Origin: Sclerodactyla briareus
Taxonomy: Eukaryota > Echinodermata > Holothuroidea > Dendrochirotida > Sclerodactylidae
NCBI GenBank assembly: GCA_026419785.1
Contig: JAODTK010005686.1
Coordinates: 62,001-126,000 of the forward strand
Reading direction: 5' to 3'
Length of the DNA: 64,000 bases
The notes beneath the pieces are model-generated. The model had not been told where the DNA came from and made no database searches. It worked only from the letters and a program-made list of their open reading frames with translations. The position numbers and the translations under genes are program-made. Of this stretch, positions 32,799 to 42,900 are shown in pieces (position 1 is the stretch's first letter; every line of letters starts with the position of its first letter).

Positions 32799-33326
32799 GA
32801 CAAACAAGCGAATATTGCAGTTAACGATGTCATGCATACTGCTATATTCGGAAGTCACCAAGACCTCATCTTCAGGCAAAATGCGACGTGGATAATTTAC
32901 AGTCCTTTACACCATACAACGTACAAACATTAAAATACCAGCTTGTAGTTAAACAATGGTTACACGTGACCACCGGCAGGATTTCATAGCGGAAATATAA
33001 AAGGTGTATGGTAGCGCGTGATTGGGAATGCGATAGCATTAGAATAGCACGAGGGTGGCTTAACGATATTGCTATTCAGATTCGGGACGAAATTCTTATA
33101 TATGCAGACTTTCTCTAATCTTGCGTCTGTACATTGTGGCTCGTTGCCAATGACGAGGAAATGAAGTAGGCATCTTATGATATTGCTGGTCACAATGTGA
33201 TAAAAGACCCCTTCTGTCCGCCGAAAGATCTTATGTGTGGTTTGTGAATCATCTGCCAATTACGGGCCGGAAATATCTAGTGTATGGCATCGTTAACTGC
33301 AATATTCGCTTGGTTGTCCTTCATTT
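32799..33326. repeat. Imperfect inverted repeat, ~65-bp arms
   Basis: The left arm (32799-32865) and the right arm (33262-33326, read on the minus strand) both contain CAAGCGAATATTGCAGTTAA followed by CGATG(T/C)CAT. Homology continues weakly on the inner side. The pair could be terminal repeats of a short DNA element or two opposed copies of a repeat. In both arms the same frame reads QANIAVND. Confidence 0.65.
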
Positions 33327-33339
33327 GATGGACCACCCC

Positions 33340-33725
33340 TGTTAGAATAACCACTAGTGGTGTTCGCGTGAGTGGTGGTCGCATTAGGACCAACAAGACA
33401 GTGTATGTCACACTCATTGTGAGCATGACATCTGAACGCGAGCAACAAACCCAAGTCCCAAACGGGAAAATTATATTGAAAATTATGGATAGGAAGAGCC
33501 CTAATATTTGGGTGGTCAGTTCGACAAACAAAGGGGCGAGACCCAAAAAACGATCTTCGTTTTTGTCAGAACGAATCAGAAGATTACAACAAAGAAAAAC
33601 AGACCTGAAGTAGGTTCACGTGGAAGAGCGCCACCGATTCGCTTATTGAGCAAGGTAAAGAGCGGTCAAGAAAATGTGAAAGGGCTTGCTAGAATGATGT
33701 CTGGAGGACGAGACATTCATTAGGA
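33340..33725 (+). other. Basic open frames of unknown origin
   Basis: 33368-33613 (MSGGRIRTNKTVYVTLIVS..., 81 codons) and an overlapping frame to 33723 are rich in Arg, Lys and Gln and could be one frame with an indel. The composition suggests a nucleic-acid-binding protein or old retroelement ORF. No motif confirms this. Confidence 0.2.
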
Positions 33726-34061
33726 ACATACGATATGAAGATCTAGACCATAATGTTTTGTGAGGACATTCCATGTATTGAAGAGGTCAAATCCTAGATA
33801 GTTAGTGCCCCACGGTGGCTACGCAAAGACATGTGACAGACTATTACGGCCAGGGTCCTTGTTGGTTTTGGGCTATCCAATGTCATTCAAGGTAAGGAGG
33901 TCAACTTCTATCAATTACACCGACGGCGGACGGGCCGGGACCCAGATACCGTACCGCATGGTCACCAATTATACCGTATGTTTGCCGGCGTGTCATTCTG
34001 CCGACGCTGAATGGGTCAATTAGATGAAGAGTCAAAGTCGAAAGAGCCGATAATGAAGTTG
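33726..34061. other. No firm gene; one good donor
   Basis: ATTCAAG|GTAAGG at about 33892 is a strong donor after an open frame from 33805. No acceptor of similar quality precedes it. Confidence 0.25.
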
Positions 34062-34216
34062 GTTCCATTTTTTTTTATTCTCTTCCATCCTGTATTCCCC
34101 CGTACTCTCGTACTTCCCCTATTCCTTTCCCTTCCCCTCTTTCTCATTTCCTCTTCTCTTTTTTCCTCTTCCTTATTTCCTCCTCTCCTCTTTCCTCTCA
34201 TTTTCCTTCCTCTTGC
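34062..34216 (+). repeat. Polypyrimidine tract (~155 bp)
   Basis: Almost pure C/T on the plus strand, with TTTCCTCTTC-like words. Such mirror-like purine-pyrimidine tracts can form triplex (H-DNA). Confidence 0.85.
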
Positions 34217-34234
34217 CGACAGCCAAAAATTTGC

Positions 34235-34301
34235 GAAAATTATTGGGGGGGAGGGGGGTGATTTGGACGACGCCCCACACCCTCGCTCGCTACGGCCCTG
34301 A
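34235..34301 (-). mobile_element. hAT-like terminal end with G-runs
   Basis: Ends in CTCGCTACGGCCCTG, whose reverse complement begins CAGGGCCGTAGCGAG, the CAGGG(G)CGTAGC-type terminus. G-runs sit just inside it (about 34243-34258). No partner end was found upstream. Confidence 0.4.
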
Positions 34302-34740
34302 GAATAAGGGATAAAAAGCTGATTGTGGTATAAAGAGCATTACACAAATAGACACCTCATATATATCTGGCATGTCACCAATGAAATGGAAGGGTTTCAT
34401 GGAAAGTTATCGAGATAATGAAAGTTTAGTTCCTCGGAAAAGGCGTGCGCCACTGAGAACAAAAGGCCTTGTGGGTGAAAGGGAGTAGTTTTTTGGGCTA
34501 TTAGGCGTGAATAGGCATTTTTTTGCGACTTCTCGTTTACGCGTTCCCTTATTCAATCGGGTCAAAGTTCAGCAAAAGCTAGTCAAACGTTTGTTCGGAA
34601 ATTCTGGTGCTAGCTCATTTCGAGAGGGCAGATTGCCTCTAATATAAGGATGACCGAGTGCGCTTTCCTCTCCTGTTGGGGGGGGGGGGGGGGGGGGGAG
34701 CAGAAGTCAAGGACACATTGGTCCATTGTTAGTGTTCGAT
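34302..34740. other. No recognisable gene; 21-base G-run
   Basis: The G-run spans 34678-34698, the longest homopolymer of G here. The rest is featureless. Confidence 0.4.
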
Positions 34741-34859
34741 TCGGGTTATTACAACAAGTCATAGCCAGGAGATGGCTAGCGTTCTTAATACTATTTTTCG
34801 TCGGTATTCTCTCGGGAAAACAGGGATAATTTCAGTAACTTGTGTTGTGGCATCATAAG

Positions 34860-35210
34860 TTAATATTGTTAATATAGTATGTTCGCCCTGATGGATAAAA
34901 GAGAAACTGCAGAAATCAAAAAAGTGGTTAAAGCTCATGGTCCGGATGGGAGTTACCGCTTCGTATGTAATCTTTTGCCGACCAGTTGTCGGTCCCATTA
35001 GCTATGATTTCAATGAAACCGTGCGAGAGAGGTGTTGTTTTCCGGAGATTGGGGAGGGAGCACATGTTTCTCTCAATCCAGACAGGCATCTTGTCTTCCT
35101 TTGATATACAGCCAGTGAGTCTCACCAGTGGTTTGGTCTTCGAGTGTTTGGAATCCATTAGTCGGATCATATGGTCGATTTTCCCAATTAGTACATCCAA
35201 TCGGTTCCAG
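34860..35210 (-). repeat. Repeat shared with 26.54-26.77 kb
   Basis: Same block order as the 26.5-kb copy. The minus strand is open for 91 codons (35200-34928) and includes RLTGCISKEDKMPVWIERNM, suggesting a decayed ORF of a retroelement. I recognise no named family. Confidence 0.45.
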
Positions 35211-35545
35211 CATGTTTCAGAACATCGTTCGTGTTTAAGACTAATTTCTTAGAATTTATTTTTTGAATATTTGCTATCAGTGCCCAGCTCAAAGTACTCA
35301 CTAAATCATCATTCCTCGGACCTGCATGTGAAAGCAACGCTCTTGCTGGGTCACCAGCCCACAATTTAGAGCGAGATGTTTTGTGGACAAATCATTTCCC
35401 CCTGGACAATCGGCTCATTGTCAACTAGGCTTGCAGACCTGACCGTTCTGACAGATAAGGTAAACACTGGTTTGCTCTGCAGAGGGATGGAATAATGGTC
35501 ACCAACTCTGTCACAGAGAACTAGCTCAATGGAAGTTGGAAATTA
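35211..35545. other. No recognisable gene
   Basis: Unique-looking sequence between two repeats. Confidence 0.25.
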
Positions 35546-35870
35546 GGGTAATTATTGGATTTAATTAAAAACCACTAATCACCCTATGCAAACATAAATG
35601 TTCCAACCTGATTGCATTTACGGTTCAGAATTTACAAATGAAGCCTTAACTTTATTGGGGTAATTAATTAATTGGATTTAATTAAATTTCATCACTATGC
35701 CAAACAAAATGTAACTTAGCCTAGCCGGTGACATGCTTCATCCACCGACCCCATTACAACCTATTTGCATGTACGGTTCAGAATGAACGTGACGAACAGA
35801 ACGGACGAACGAAATAACTAACGGACTAATTCGAACGAACGAACGAACGACGGACGGAGAGACATGACTA
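35546..35870 (+). repeat. Degenerate tandem repeat plus (CGAA)n
   Basis: GGGTAATTATTGGATTTAAT at 35546 recurs as GGGTAATTAATTAATTGGAT at 35658. Each is followed later by TTGCAT(T/G)TACGGTTCAGAAT (35612 and 35766). A CGAA tetranucleotide tract is at 35832-35850. Confidence 0.65.
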
Positions 35871-35884
35871 CTTGTAGAGCTGCT

Positions 35885-36100
35885 TACCCGAACTAAAGAA
35901 GAGTGCCCTCATTCCGTATTCTTTATCGACGGAGTACACACTTGATACGGTTTACCACTCACTAAAATTCTTGGAGTTACCGTTTATAGTCGACTCTCCT
36001 GGGGGCCCCATTTTAACATTTTTGCTACTAAAGCTCATAAACTATTTGGCTCTTAAGGATTTCGCTTAAAGGGCTGTTCCCAGTTCACACTATAACGATG
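35885..36100 (+). mobile_element. LINE reverse transcriptase fragment (post-palm region)
   Basis: In shifting frames 35950-36070 reads HSLKFLELPF or, one frame over, KILGVTVYSRLSWG then PHFNIFATKAHKLFG. This matches the LGV-x-D-x-L-x-W-x-x-H segment following the RT catalytic core in CR1/L2/Jockey LINEs. Flanking parts are unrecognisable. Confidence 0.75.
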
Positions 36101-36600
36101 TCGTATCGTGCAACGATCCGATTTCTTGGTTTGGGATCGAATAACACCAGCTCATGAATATGACGGCTGAAACGCGCATCCATGGAGTCTTTATATCAAC
36201 TGAGAGGACATTAGAGTGCCTATTGTGTGGGCAGTTGTGTGCCCTGTTTCAGTCCGTCAGAGAAACAATAACTCAAGTGAGGAGGGCGCCCTATGTTGTG
36301 TAACATAGTGGAAATACTTTCATTGTTGCTTATTACTCTCCATCTGCGAATTTCTTCTATTTCTTCTACCAAATGCCCCGAGGCATATACCTTGTTTTTT
36401 TCTCTATAGTAAAGAAATTATCATAGTGCAAGATTCTGCAACACCTTTGATGATTGTGACCCCTGTTTCAGAAAACGCGAAAGTCAGGCGATCAGACAAT
36501 CTATTACGGAACACAGAAACAACATTTAATCGTGGAACATACGAATCGATTGCGTCCGGCAGAAACACCATCCAGCGTCTGCATGTAATAACATCACGGG
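36101..36600. other. No recognisable gene; pre-insertion flank
   Basis: Unique-looking sequence immediately left of the hAT-type insertion. Confidence 0.3.
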
Positions 36601-38433
36601 TGAACTAGCATGGGCAGGCGCCACAGTGGGGGGGGGGGGGGGGCAAGGGGGGCTTTTGCCCCCCCCCATGGGTTTTGAGCCGAAAAATAAAATCGTTTGA
36701 AAGATGTTTTTAAACGCACTTATTTTCGTAGGGTGTGGGGTGTGGAGGTGTCATAGATGGTCGGTACTACTACTATATCAATTCGGCGATTCAAACAAAA
36801 TCTCCCAGATAGGGGGCCACTTCCCCCAATCAAATTCTAGTTATTAGGTAATTGAAATAACCCAAAATCTTCCGCGTCAGCGCGCCTGCGTGTTTTTCGT
36901 TGTCAATTTTCATTGATCCGATTATAGGCCACCATCAACTTAATTATCAAACATGAATTTCGCAGATTCGACGAACAATCTTCGTAGATATGGGGGGGGG
37001 GGGGGTGCATGTTCACCCAAATCCCGCAAATGAAAAATAATTGGGGGGGTTGATAGTTTTTAACACTTAGGTCAATAAAAAACCCCAAACTTTCGCTCGC
37101 TTCGCGGGCGTGGTATGTTTTCCTACATCGATTTTCCTTTGAATCCATTTATTCCACGCATGAGTCTAATTGTACCGAAAATCAGTTTGTCGATTCACAC
37201 AAAATCTTCAAAGATGGGGTGGGGGCACGTTCCCCAATAAGCCTTTGTGAAAACACGAAAATGTTGTGGTGACATTTTTAAACACTTGTAAATCAAAACC
37301 CCACAATTTTCGCGCGCGATTCGCGTGCTTGGTGGTTGTTTTATACAGCAATTTTCATTTTGATCAGCCTTCATATGCCAAGCATGATTCTACTGTAACG
37401 AAATCGAGTGCGTTATTTGTCGGATTCGAACAAACCTTCAAGATGGGTAGGGGGCACTTCCCCCAGAAAAAAGAAACGTTTTTTCGTAGATGGGGGGGGC
37501 ATGTTCAACCCAAATCCCAAATGAAAAATGTTGTGTTGATAGTATTTAACACTTAGGTGTAAACAACAACCCAAAAATTTTCGGGCGCTTCGCGCCCGCT
37601 GGTGGAGTTTTACAGCAATTTTGACATTTGATCAGATTATATGCCAAGCATGAATCTACTTGTAACCCGAAAATCATGTTTATCGGATTCGAACAACCTT
37701 CAAAGATGGGGGGGGGGGGATGCACGTTCCCCCAATCAAAATCAAATCCTTGGGAAAAAAATATTAAAAAAGTTCTGGTATAGGTTTACACACTTATGTA
37801 ATGTAAACAACAAAAAAAGAACATTTCCCGCGCTTCGACGCCGGCTGTGTTTTCTTCGTCCCCATTTCATTGAACCGATTGTGGACACGGACAGTATACT
37901 CTACTTGTACCGTGTGGGGGCTGTCGATTCAGAGGGAGGCGTTAATCAGTATTCGGTGGGGGGACGCATTCGGGCCACCCCGTTCTGCATATTTACTCCA
38001 GGATTATTTAGTCAACAATCGGCAGTACAAAGATCAGTAATCTTACCCCTGCCGCATAGGCGCACTGTACTGAAGGCATACGTCACGATGGAGTTTTTGG
38101 TTGTGTATGATATCAGTTTATTGAACTGATATGCGGTCGATGCTGGTCGTCCGGGACACTTCCTCTCAATCATACAGTGAGGATTAGGAAAATATTAATG
38201 AAATACCCATTGTACAAAATGACAGGACAAAAAAAGCAAACTTAAAAAAATTTTATTGTCGAGAACTGAACCGGCCCAGAGAGGCGATCTCCTGTCATTG
38301 GAGCTTCAGGACGGCCAAATTTTTCTGGACCGTCCTGCGCCAACCTGTGGTGCGCTCCGCTTAGATAGTCAATCATCAAGTTTCGCCCCCCCCCATATTG
38401 TTTTAAATTCCTGGCGCCGCCCCTGTGAACTAG
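36601..38433 (+). mobile_element. Complete non-autonomous hAT-type insertion with internal tandem array
   Basis: The body is 36609-38425 (1817 bp), flanked by exact 8-bp duplications TGAACTAG at 36601-36608 and 38426-38433. The left end is CATGGGCAGGCGCCA. The right end on the minus strand is CAGGGGCGGCGCCAGGAATT, so the ends are inverted repeats with one substitution and one indel in the first 15 bases. The 8-bp duplication and CA-GGGCG termini fit the hAT superfamily. Inside are G/C-runs and about five diverged tandem units. The longest open frame (37641-38129, 162 codons) shows no transposase motif, so the element depends on an autonomous relative. The exact duplication suggests a comparatively young insertion. 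Confidence 0.8.
36780..37950 (+). repeat. About five tandem units of 220-270 bp within the hAT-type element
   Basis: Each unit has GATTCGAACAA(A)CCTTC, a G-run followed by GCA(T/C)GTTC(C/A)CCCAA, TTTAACACTTAGGT, a GCGCTTCGCGC-type palindrome, then TTTTCATTTTGATC and GCCAAGCATGAATCTACTTG. Palindromes lie at about 36873, 37091, 37311, 37580 and 37829, giving periods of 218, 220, 269 and 249. Several units are damaged by indels. Confidence 0.8.
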
Positions 38434-38608
38434 CGCCTTATTAATGTGAAGCTAGAATTAGAGGAGGCTGTCAAACGGAACATTTATAATCTTCCGCGCG
38501 AAATGCGAATCATGTCGCCCAAAACACATGTCACTATAACACTACTATAAGTGAGGGCGCTGTCGCGGCTTAGCAACACTGTTCCACACTGACTTCTGTT
38601 CTGTACAG
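38434..38608. other. Flank between insertion and candidate exon
   Basis: No feature is recognised apart from the pyrimidine-rich lead-in to the acceptor at 38607-38608. Confidence 0.3.
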
Positions 38609-38696
38609 GAGCTCAGTACAAGCGTATCCGGAGCTTGGAAACATCTGCACAATTGATGAGGACTTGATTCGCTATTTGCCGAACTTTCCGATGTGA
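38609..38696 (+). CDS. Candidate 3'-terminal exon, unknown product
   Basis: A strong acceptor (GACTTCTGTTCTGTACAG) precedes a frame (one base, then 28 codons) reading SSVQAYPELGNICTIDED then LIRYLPNFPM and a TGA stop. The peptide is acidic and protein-like. No canonical AATAAA follows closely. No family is recognised, and upstream exons are not identified. Confidence 0.3.
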
Positions 38697-38699
38697 AAT

Positions 38700-39265
38700 G
38701 TTCTTCCCTACGTTTTGATTATCCCTATTCCTTCTATCCTTAAGCTAAACGATTTATCGTACGACTTTTATCATTTTTTCGATAAGACGTCATTCGGAAA
38801 ATGTGTGGTTTGTTTTCAAACACCTTCGATTTTGAGAAGGTACCTGTGTTGATGCACCAGTATATGCCTAACATTTGTTACCACACAGACCCTCTTCTTC
38901 CTAGTTCAGCCTAAAATCTGAAAAAGATCGTGTAGCAGAACGATAATGGTTATAGCGTGACCGGCCTTCAACTCTAATGTTAGATTCATGAGTACAGACA
39001 GAAAACGGAAGGGCGGTTATTATTTTGACTCAGTGAATGCCGAAGAAATCACGTGAACGTGGATAGTGAAACTGTCTATAAGCTGTATTCGAATTGCAGC
39101 GTGTGTTTCATCTCGTCAAGCTGAGATCTCAGGCCGCATCCCGCATCCTAGATCCTAAACCCAGAAAAGGAGGACTGCATTAGTGCGAATGCGGGAATTG
39201 CGCATGGGAAAAAGTGCTATTCGATTCACAGAAAAAAAGATTCTTACATTTCATTACCGCAATAC
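38700..39265. other. No recognisable gene
   Basis: Unique-looking sequence; would be intron of the minus-strand candidate gene at 39270. Confidence 0.25.
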
Positions 39266-39269
39266 TTAC

Positions 39270-39376
39270 CTTGACACTTTCACGACTTCATTTGTACGTT
39301 GGGATTCCGCAAATCGGACCATGTATCGATTGACAACCGTCACGCTGCGTATTAGTATGAGCCCAGAGTTTGCCAT
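39270..39376 (-). CDS. Candidate first coding exon, minus strand
   Basis: ATG at 39376 in context AACAATGG opens MANSGLILIRSVTVVNRY then MVRFAESQRTNEVVKVS and ends in a perfect donor, CAAG|GTAAGT (phase 2). The frame is also open upstream of the ATG. The N-terminus is hydrophobic followed by basic and could be a targeting or signal-like segment, but it is atypical. No next exon is identified on the minus strand. The splice donor is the main support. Confidence 0.35.
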
Positions 39377-39607
39377 TGTTACCGAGAAGAAATTCTGAAT
39401 TTTCTTCGAGTCGACGAAGTGAAAAAAAGGGCAAAAAAGCGAAACTATAGGGGTTCCATGGTCCATTGTCGTTTGTCATTTGCCCTTCACAGTTAACGGC
39501 TGGAATATCGGTTTATGGAGTGGTAAATGACATCTAGTAACACGTATTGAAATGAGTTGGTTCACATAGGGACCTATATGCTGGGTAAATGGATGGCACA
39601 CGGACTT

Positions 39608-39666
39608 TTATACGGAGGCGCATACGCCACCAACGTATGCGCATACGTCACGTAGACGCATACGGA
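39608..39666. repeat. GCATACG short repeat with 16-bp palindrome
   Basis: CGCATACG-like words recur five times. ACGTATGCGCATACGT (39633-39648) is a perfect palindrome. Confidence 0.8.
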
Positions 39667-39669
39667 CAC

Positions 39670-40906
39670 CTGTAGACACAGCTTCATTGAAGAATGGATG
39701 TGCGCGCCTGTGTTCTATAACTTGCTTGAGATATAGGATGGGAAAGGATATGCGAAACGCCAGCAACGGTGTCGTTCGACACGCAGGTATTAATTAAATC
39801 AAGTAAAAAAAAAGAAAGTATTTTGTTTAAAATTCCAATAAGTTTCATAAAACGTGTAATATAATTGCCACTATGGTTCCACTCACGTTTCTCAAATTTC
39901 ATACATACAAAATAGTAATCCCGCTACCCTCTACAGTGGGTACGATCGGAATGTAAACAATGGAGGGGGATACATGGCCTCAACAAATAGAAACTGTATA
40001 TATATATATTAATAGTGCCGTTATTGAGACTCACTCATCAGGGTTCTCACAGAGCGGGAGCTTTTGTAAATTAGGATCCTCAAAAAAAAAAATAAACTGA
40101 GTCTCGTGAGTAACATGGAAGGAAAACTGATGATTAAAACATATTGGCTCTTCCATACATAAGTAAGCGATTGGTCTCTCGTCATTTTCAGTAGGGGCAC
40201 CACCAAGAAAAGTTCCGCTAGCATTCTTCTGGGGAAAAAAAAATCGTTGGCGTCCCCGGGATCGAGGCTTTGGCCGAAGTTCTGAAACTAATCCGACCTG
40301 TATTAAGTTACAATTATTGCGATTTAGTTGAGCGCCGGAAAGGAAAAATTCTCAAATTAGTCCCTGTTATGCCCTGTTCTCCGCCGCCAGGTTCGGTCTC
40401 CAGTGGGAATACAATATGGACTCCAATATTACGTGTACTTTAAAAAAATGTGGTGTTTGGTAAAAAAAAAAATACACAATCACCGGTGTAATAGGTGTGA
40501 TTACGAATATTGTCACTTCAGAGCAGCCAATTGGAGTGGGCGCCACAGTAATATGAAGTGAGAAAGAGTCGATTAAAACAGTAATTAAATGGGGGACGGT
40601 ACACACACTGAACGTATTGTATTTCACCAGGAATTAATTATGTAAACTCTCTAAGAATGAAATTGGTGATGAAATTCCGCTAATGAGTAGAAACTTAAGA
40701 GCAGATAGCAGTCACTGTGTTATTCATTTTCAGCAGACATATATGAAGTGTTGTTAGTTAAAAGTATAGTATTGTTCGTAACTGGCACGCGATTTTTACG
40801 TGATAATAGCTCAGTAGTAGTTCGTAGACAATCTTATGTTATCAATGGCATCTGCTTGAAACGGTCTACACACCAGCGAAGTCACCTGAGAAATTGGTGC
40901 CAGTGA
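39670..40906. other. No recognisable gene; short (TA)n
   Basis: A TA tract lies at 39996-40010. Open frames are AT-rich and without motifs. Confidence 0.3.
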
Positions 40907-41047
40907 CCTTGTGGATTTCCACATCTTGATGTGTGATGAAAACAATCGACAAAACTGTTGTTAAGGTTCTACCACAACAGGAGTGTGAATTGTACACCAG
41001 CTGAGGTCAGTGCATTAGTTTACACCGGTTGATGTGTAGAAATCCAC
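40907..41047. repeat. Short imperfect inverted repeat
   Basis: GTGGATTTCCACATC (40911-40925) pairs with GATGTGTAGAAATCCAC (41031-41047) apart from a two-base insertion. The spacer is about 105 bases. It may be a tiny MITE remnant. Confidence 0.5.
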
Positions 41048-41561
41048 ATAACTTGTGTAGCGAATAAATAAAAGTTGGGTACGTATTTTGTCTTGCGTCT
41101 TGCTAACGAACAGTCCGATTTTTTTTGAGAGGAGTTCAGTGCGACATTCCTTATAAGTTCAGGGTCGGACCCTGGGTCAAGAATACGAGCTGTTCAAATA
41201 ATGTGGACATTTGCTGTGGTTATGCGTGAGTGTTACCTTCGCCGGGAGGAAGGTCTACGTGCGCCGTCGATCAAATCCAGGGTTATGTATTACAAAGTTA
41301 TACGTTACCTCACATAACACCTGTAGTAGTGGCTGCAGAAGTGTTACCCAAAACTCTTGTAGAGGATCATACAAACATATGGAGACTATATGAATGTCAT
41401 ATGTTTCCACTTAATCCAGGAGCTTCCCTGTTCACAGTTGATTTGATTGATTGATTTGCACGTCCGGGGTCAGAAAGCCCATGAGGTCATCAAGGAACCT
41501 GGCCGTATTTGATATGTATATGTATGTTGAACTTGAAAACCAAACACGTCATTTTAGGGAA
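41048..41561. other. No firm gene; (GATT)n tail at 41434-41458
   Basis: TTGATTTGATTGATTGATTT could be the 3' tail of a retroposon like the one ending at 15.8 kb. A preceding frame (41230-41454) shows no RT motif. Confidence 0.3.
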
Positions 41562-41795
41562 CAGTGTTGGCGCTAAGCGGAGGAGAGAAGGATTGATTTC
41601 AACTGCTAATTACTGGATCCGTCCGAAAAAATTATGTCAAGAGGGATATTCCCTCCCAAAACGCTCGGGTTTTGGGGTGTTTAGGCTACTGTGTATGCGG
41701 TCCCTCTTCACTCGTAGAAATCCCTTTAAAATAAATCAGAGGGAGGGAATTCCCTCCTAGATTAAAAAGCTTAGCGACAGCAACTGGAAACACTG
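41562..41795. mobile_element. 234-bp MITE-like element
   Basis: The left end CAGTGTTGGCGCTAAGC and the right end (minus strand) CAGTGTTTCCAGTTGCTG...CGCTAAGC are inverted, with about 10 extra bases in the right arm. Inside are GAGGGATATTCCCTC (41640) and a perfect 16-bp palindrome GGAGGGAATTCCCTCC (about 41742-41757). CAGTGTT ends suggest hAT. No matching 8-bp duplication was found. Confidence 0.55.
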
Positions 41796-41799
41796 GACA

Positions 41800-42300
41800 G
41801 TATATTCGAAGTTAACATGGCGCGTGTGGGTATCGTATATAGGTATAATGATTCGGTCAACCGTAACGGTCACAGGTTGTTTCACGCCTCGGTTCATAAC
41901 TACGGCTCACACAACCTGTTCTGTCGTTATGGAACAATGGACTGTCTTCAGCACTTAGACGCGTCAACAATTAACCCCATTCTAAAGAGGAATTATTCAT
42001 CTGGTAGCTACGCCGGAAGCGAACCGAGAAGTTTATAAGTTTGCGTGACGCCACGACAGAAGGACCGCCTGGAATTGCCAAGGCTATATAGATAGGACCA
42101 CGGTATATTCGTTACAATGGTAATCGATACTATATGATTTCGAAATATATACCGGCTTTCGTCGACAGGTGGTATGTGTCGAGAAGGTATTGCTTCTTCA
42201 ATACCTTTGGGCCCCGATCATGAATTGCACCCGGCCTTCTGGACTACGTAAACACGCACAGAATACCGGTCTAACCAGCGAACAGGTCCCGGTTGATTTA
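41800..42300. other. No recognisable gene
   Basis: A plus-strand frame from ATG 41817 (73 codons, starting MARVGIVYRYNDSVNRNG) has balanced codons but no motif or splice support. Confidence 0.25.
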
Positions 42301-42310
42301 ACTACCGTAG

Positions 42311-42499
42311 TCAAGACGGATGGTCGAGACTAGGTTTTGATAGTTTCTGGTACTCTTGTTGGAGCAGTTCCTCGATCTTGGCTGAAGTCGTCCATATGTG
42401 ACGTACTGCTTGTGCCCACCCCGATCGAATTTCTAGTTGCCGTTTAGAGATTACCTTCAAAGAAGTAGAAGTAACAAATGCTGTAATGGTTAAATACAT
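42311..42499 (-). other. Coding-like minus-strand frame, unassigned
   Basis: The frame ends SGWAQAVRHIWTTSAKIEEL then LQQEYQKLSKPSLDHPS and a stop, with amphipathic helical character (Glu/Gln/Leu-rich). It may be a terminal exon. No family and no clear acceptor is seen. Confidence 0.25.
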
Positions 42500-42534
42500 C
42501 CCACCACAATAGGCGGGGTACTGAGAAATTTGAA

Positions 42535-42713
42535 GTCGGGGGTGGGGGGGGGGGGGTGGGGGGGGGTGTAGTAGTTAGAACCGTATAGGCAATACTGAAT
42601 GATGATAATTCAAGCGGGTTTTCTCCCAATGCGTTGTTGTATGTTGTTTTGTGTTAACTGGGTCATGGGGGGGGGTTGCAACCCGACCCCCCGCCCGGGG
42701 GTTACGCCCCTGA
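42535..42713. mobile_element. G-run block with hAT-like end
   Basis: Long G-runs lie at about 42543-42567 and 42666-42674. The block ends GGGGGTTACGCCCCTG at 42713, whose complement starts CAGGGGCGTAACCCCC, the same terminus type as at 38425 and 47907. The partner end is unclear. Confidence 0.4.
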
Positions 42714-42900
42714 CCACAAGCGAAAGAAATGCAACGAGCGATGCCATTCGCCAGACTTTTCAATTAAGGAGGTGCAAAGTGGAACTGGTCCGAGGCAGGA
42801 ATCAATCATTTTGCACAGACTCTACCTATATATTCCAGTCAGTGATTCCGTGGGGGAGTAGGGTAATTCAGACCAGGATCTTCAAATCTGGGGGTGCCGT

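Noticed and set aside
35832-35850. CGAA tract as telomere-like repeat
   Set aside because: Only four to five tetranucleotides and no similarity to TTAGGG; a simple microsatellite.
37641-38129. 162-codon ORF inside the hAT-type insertion as a transposase
   Set aside because: No hAT dimerisation or RNase H-like motif; the frame runs across G-runs and repeat units.
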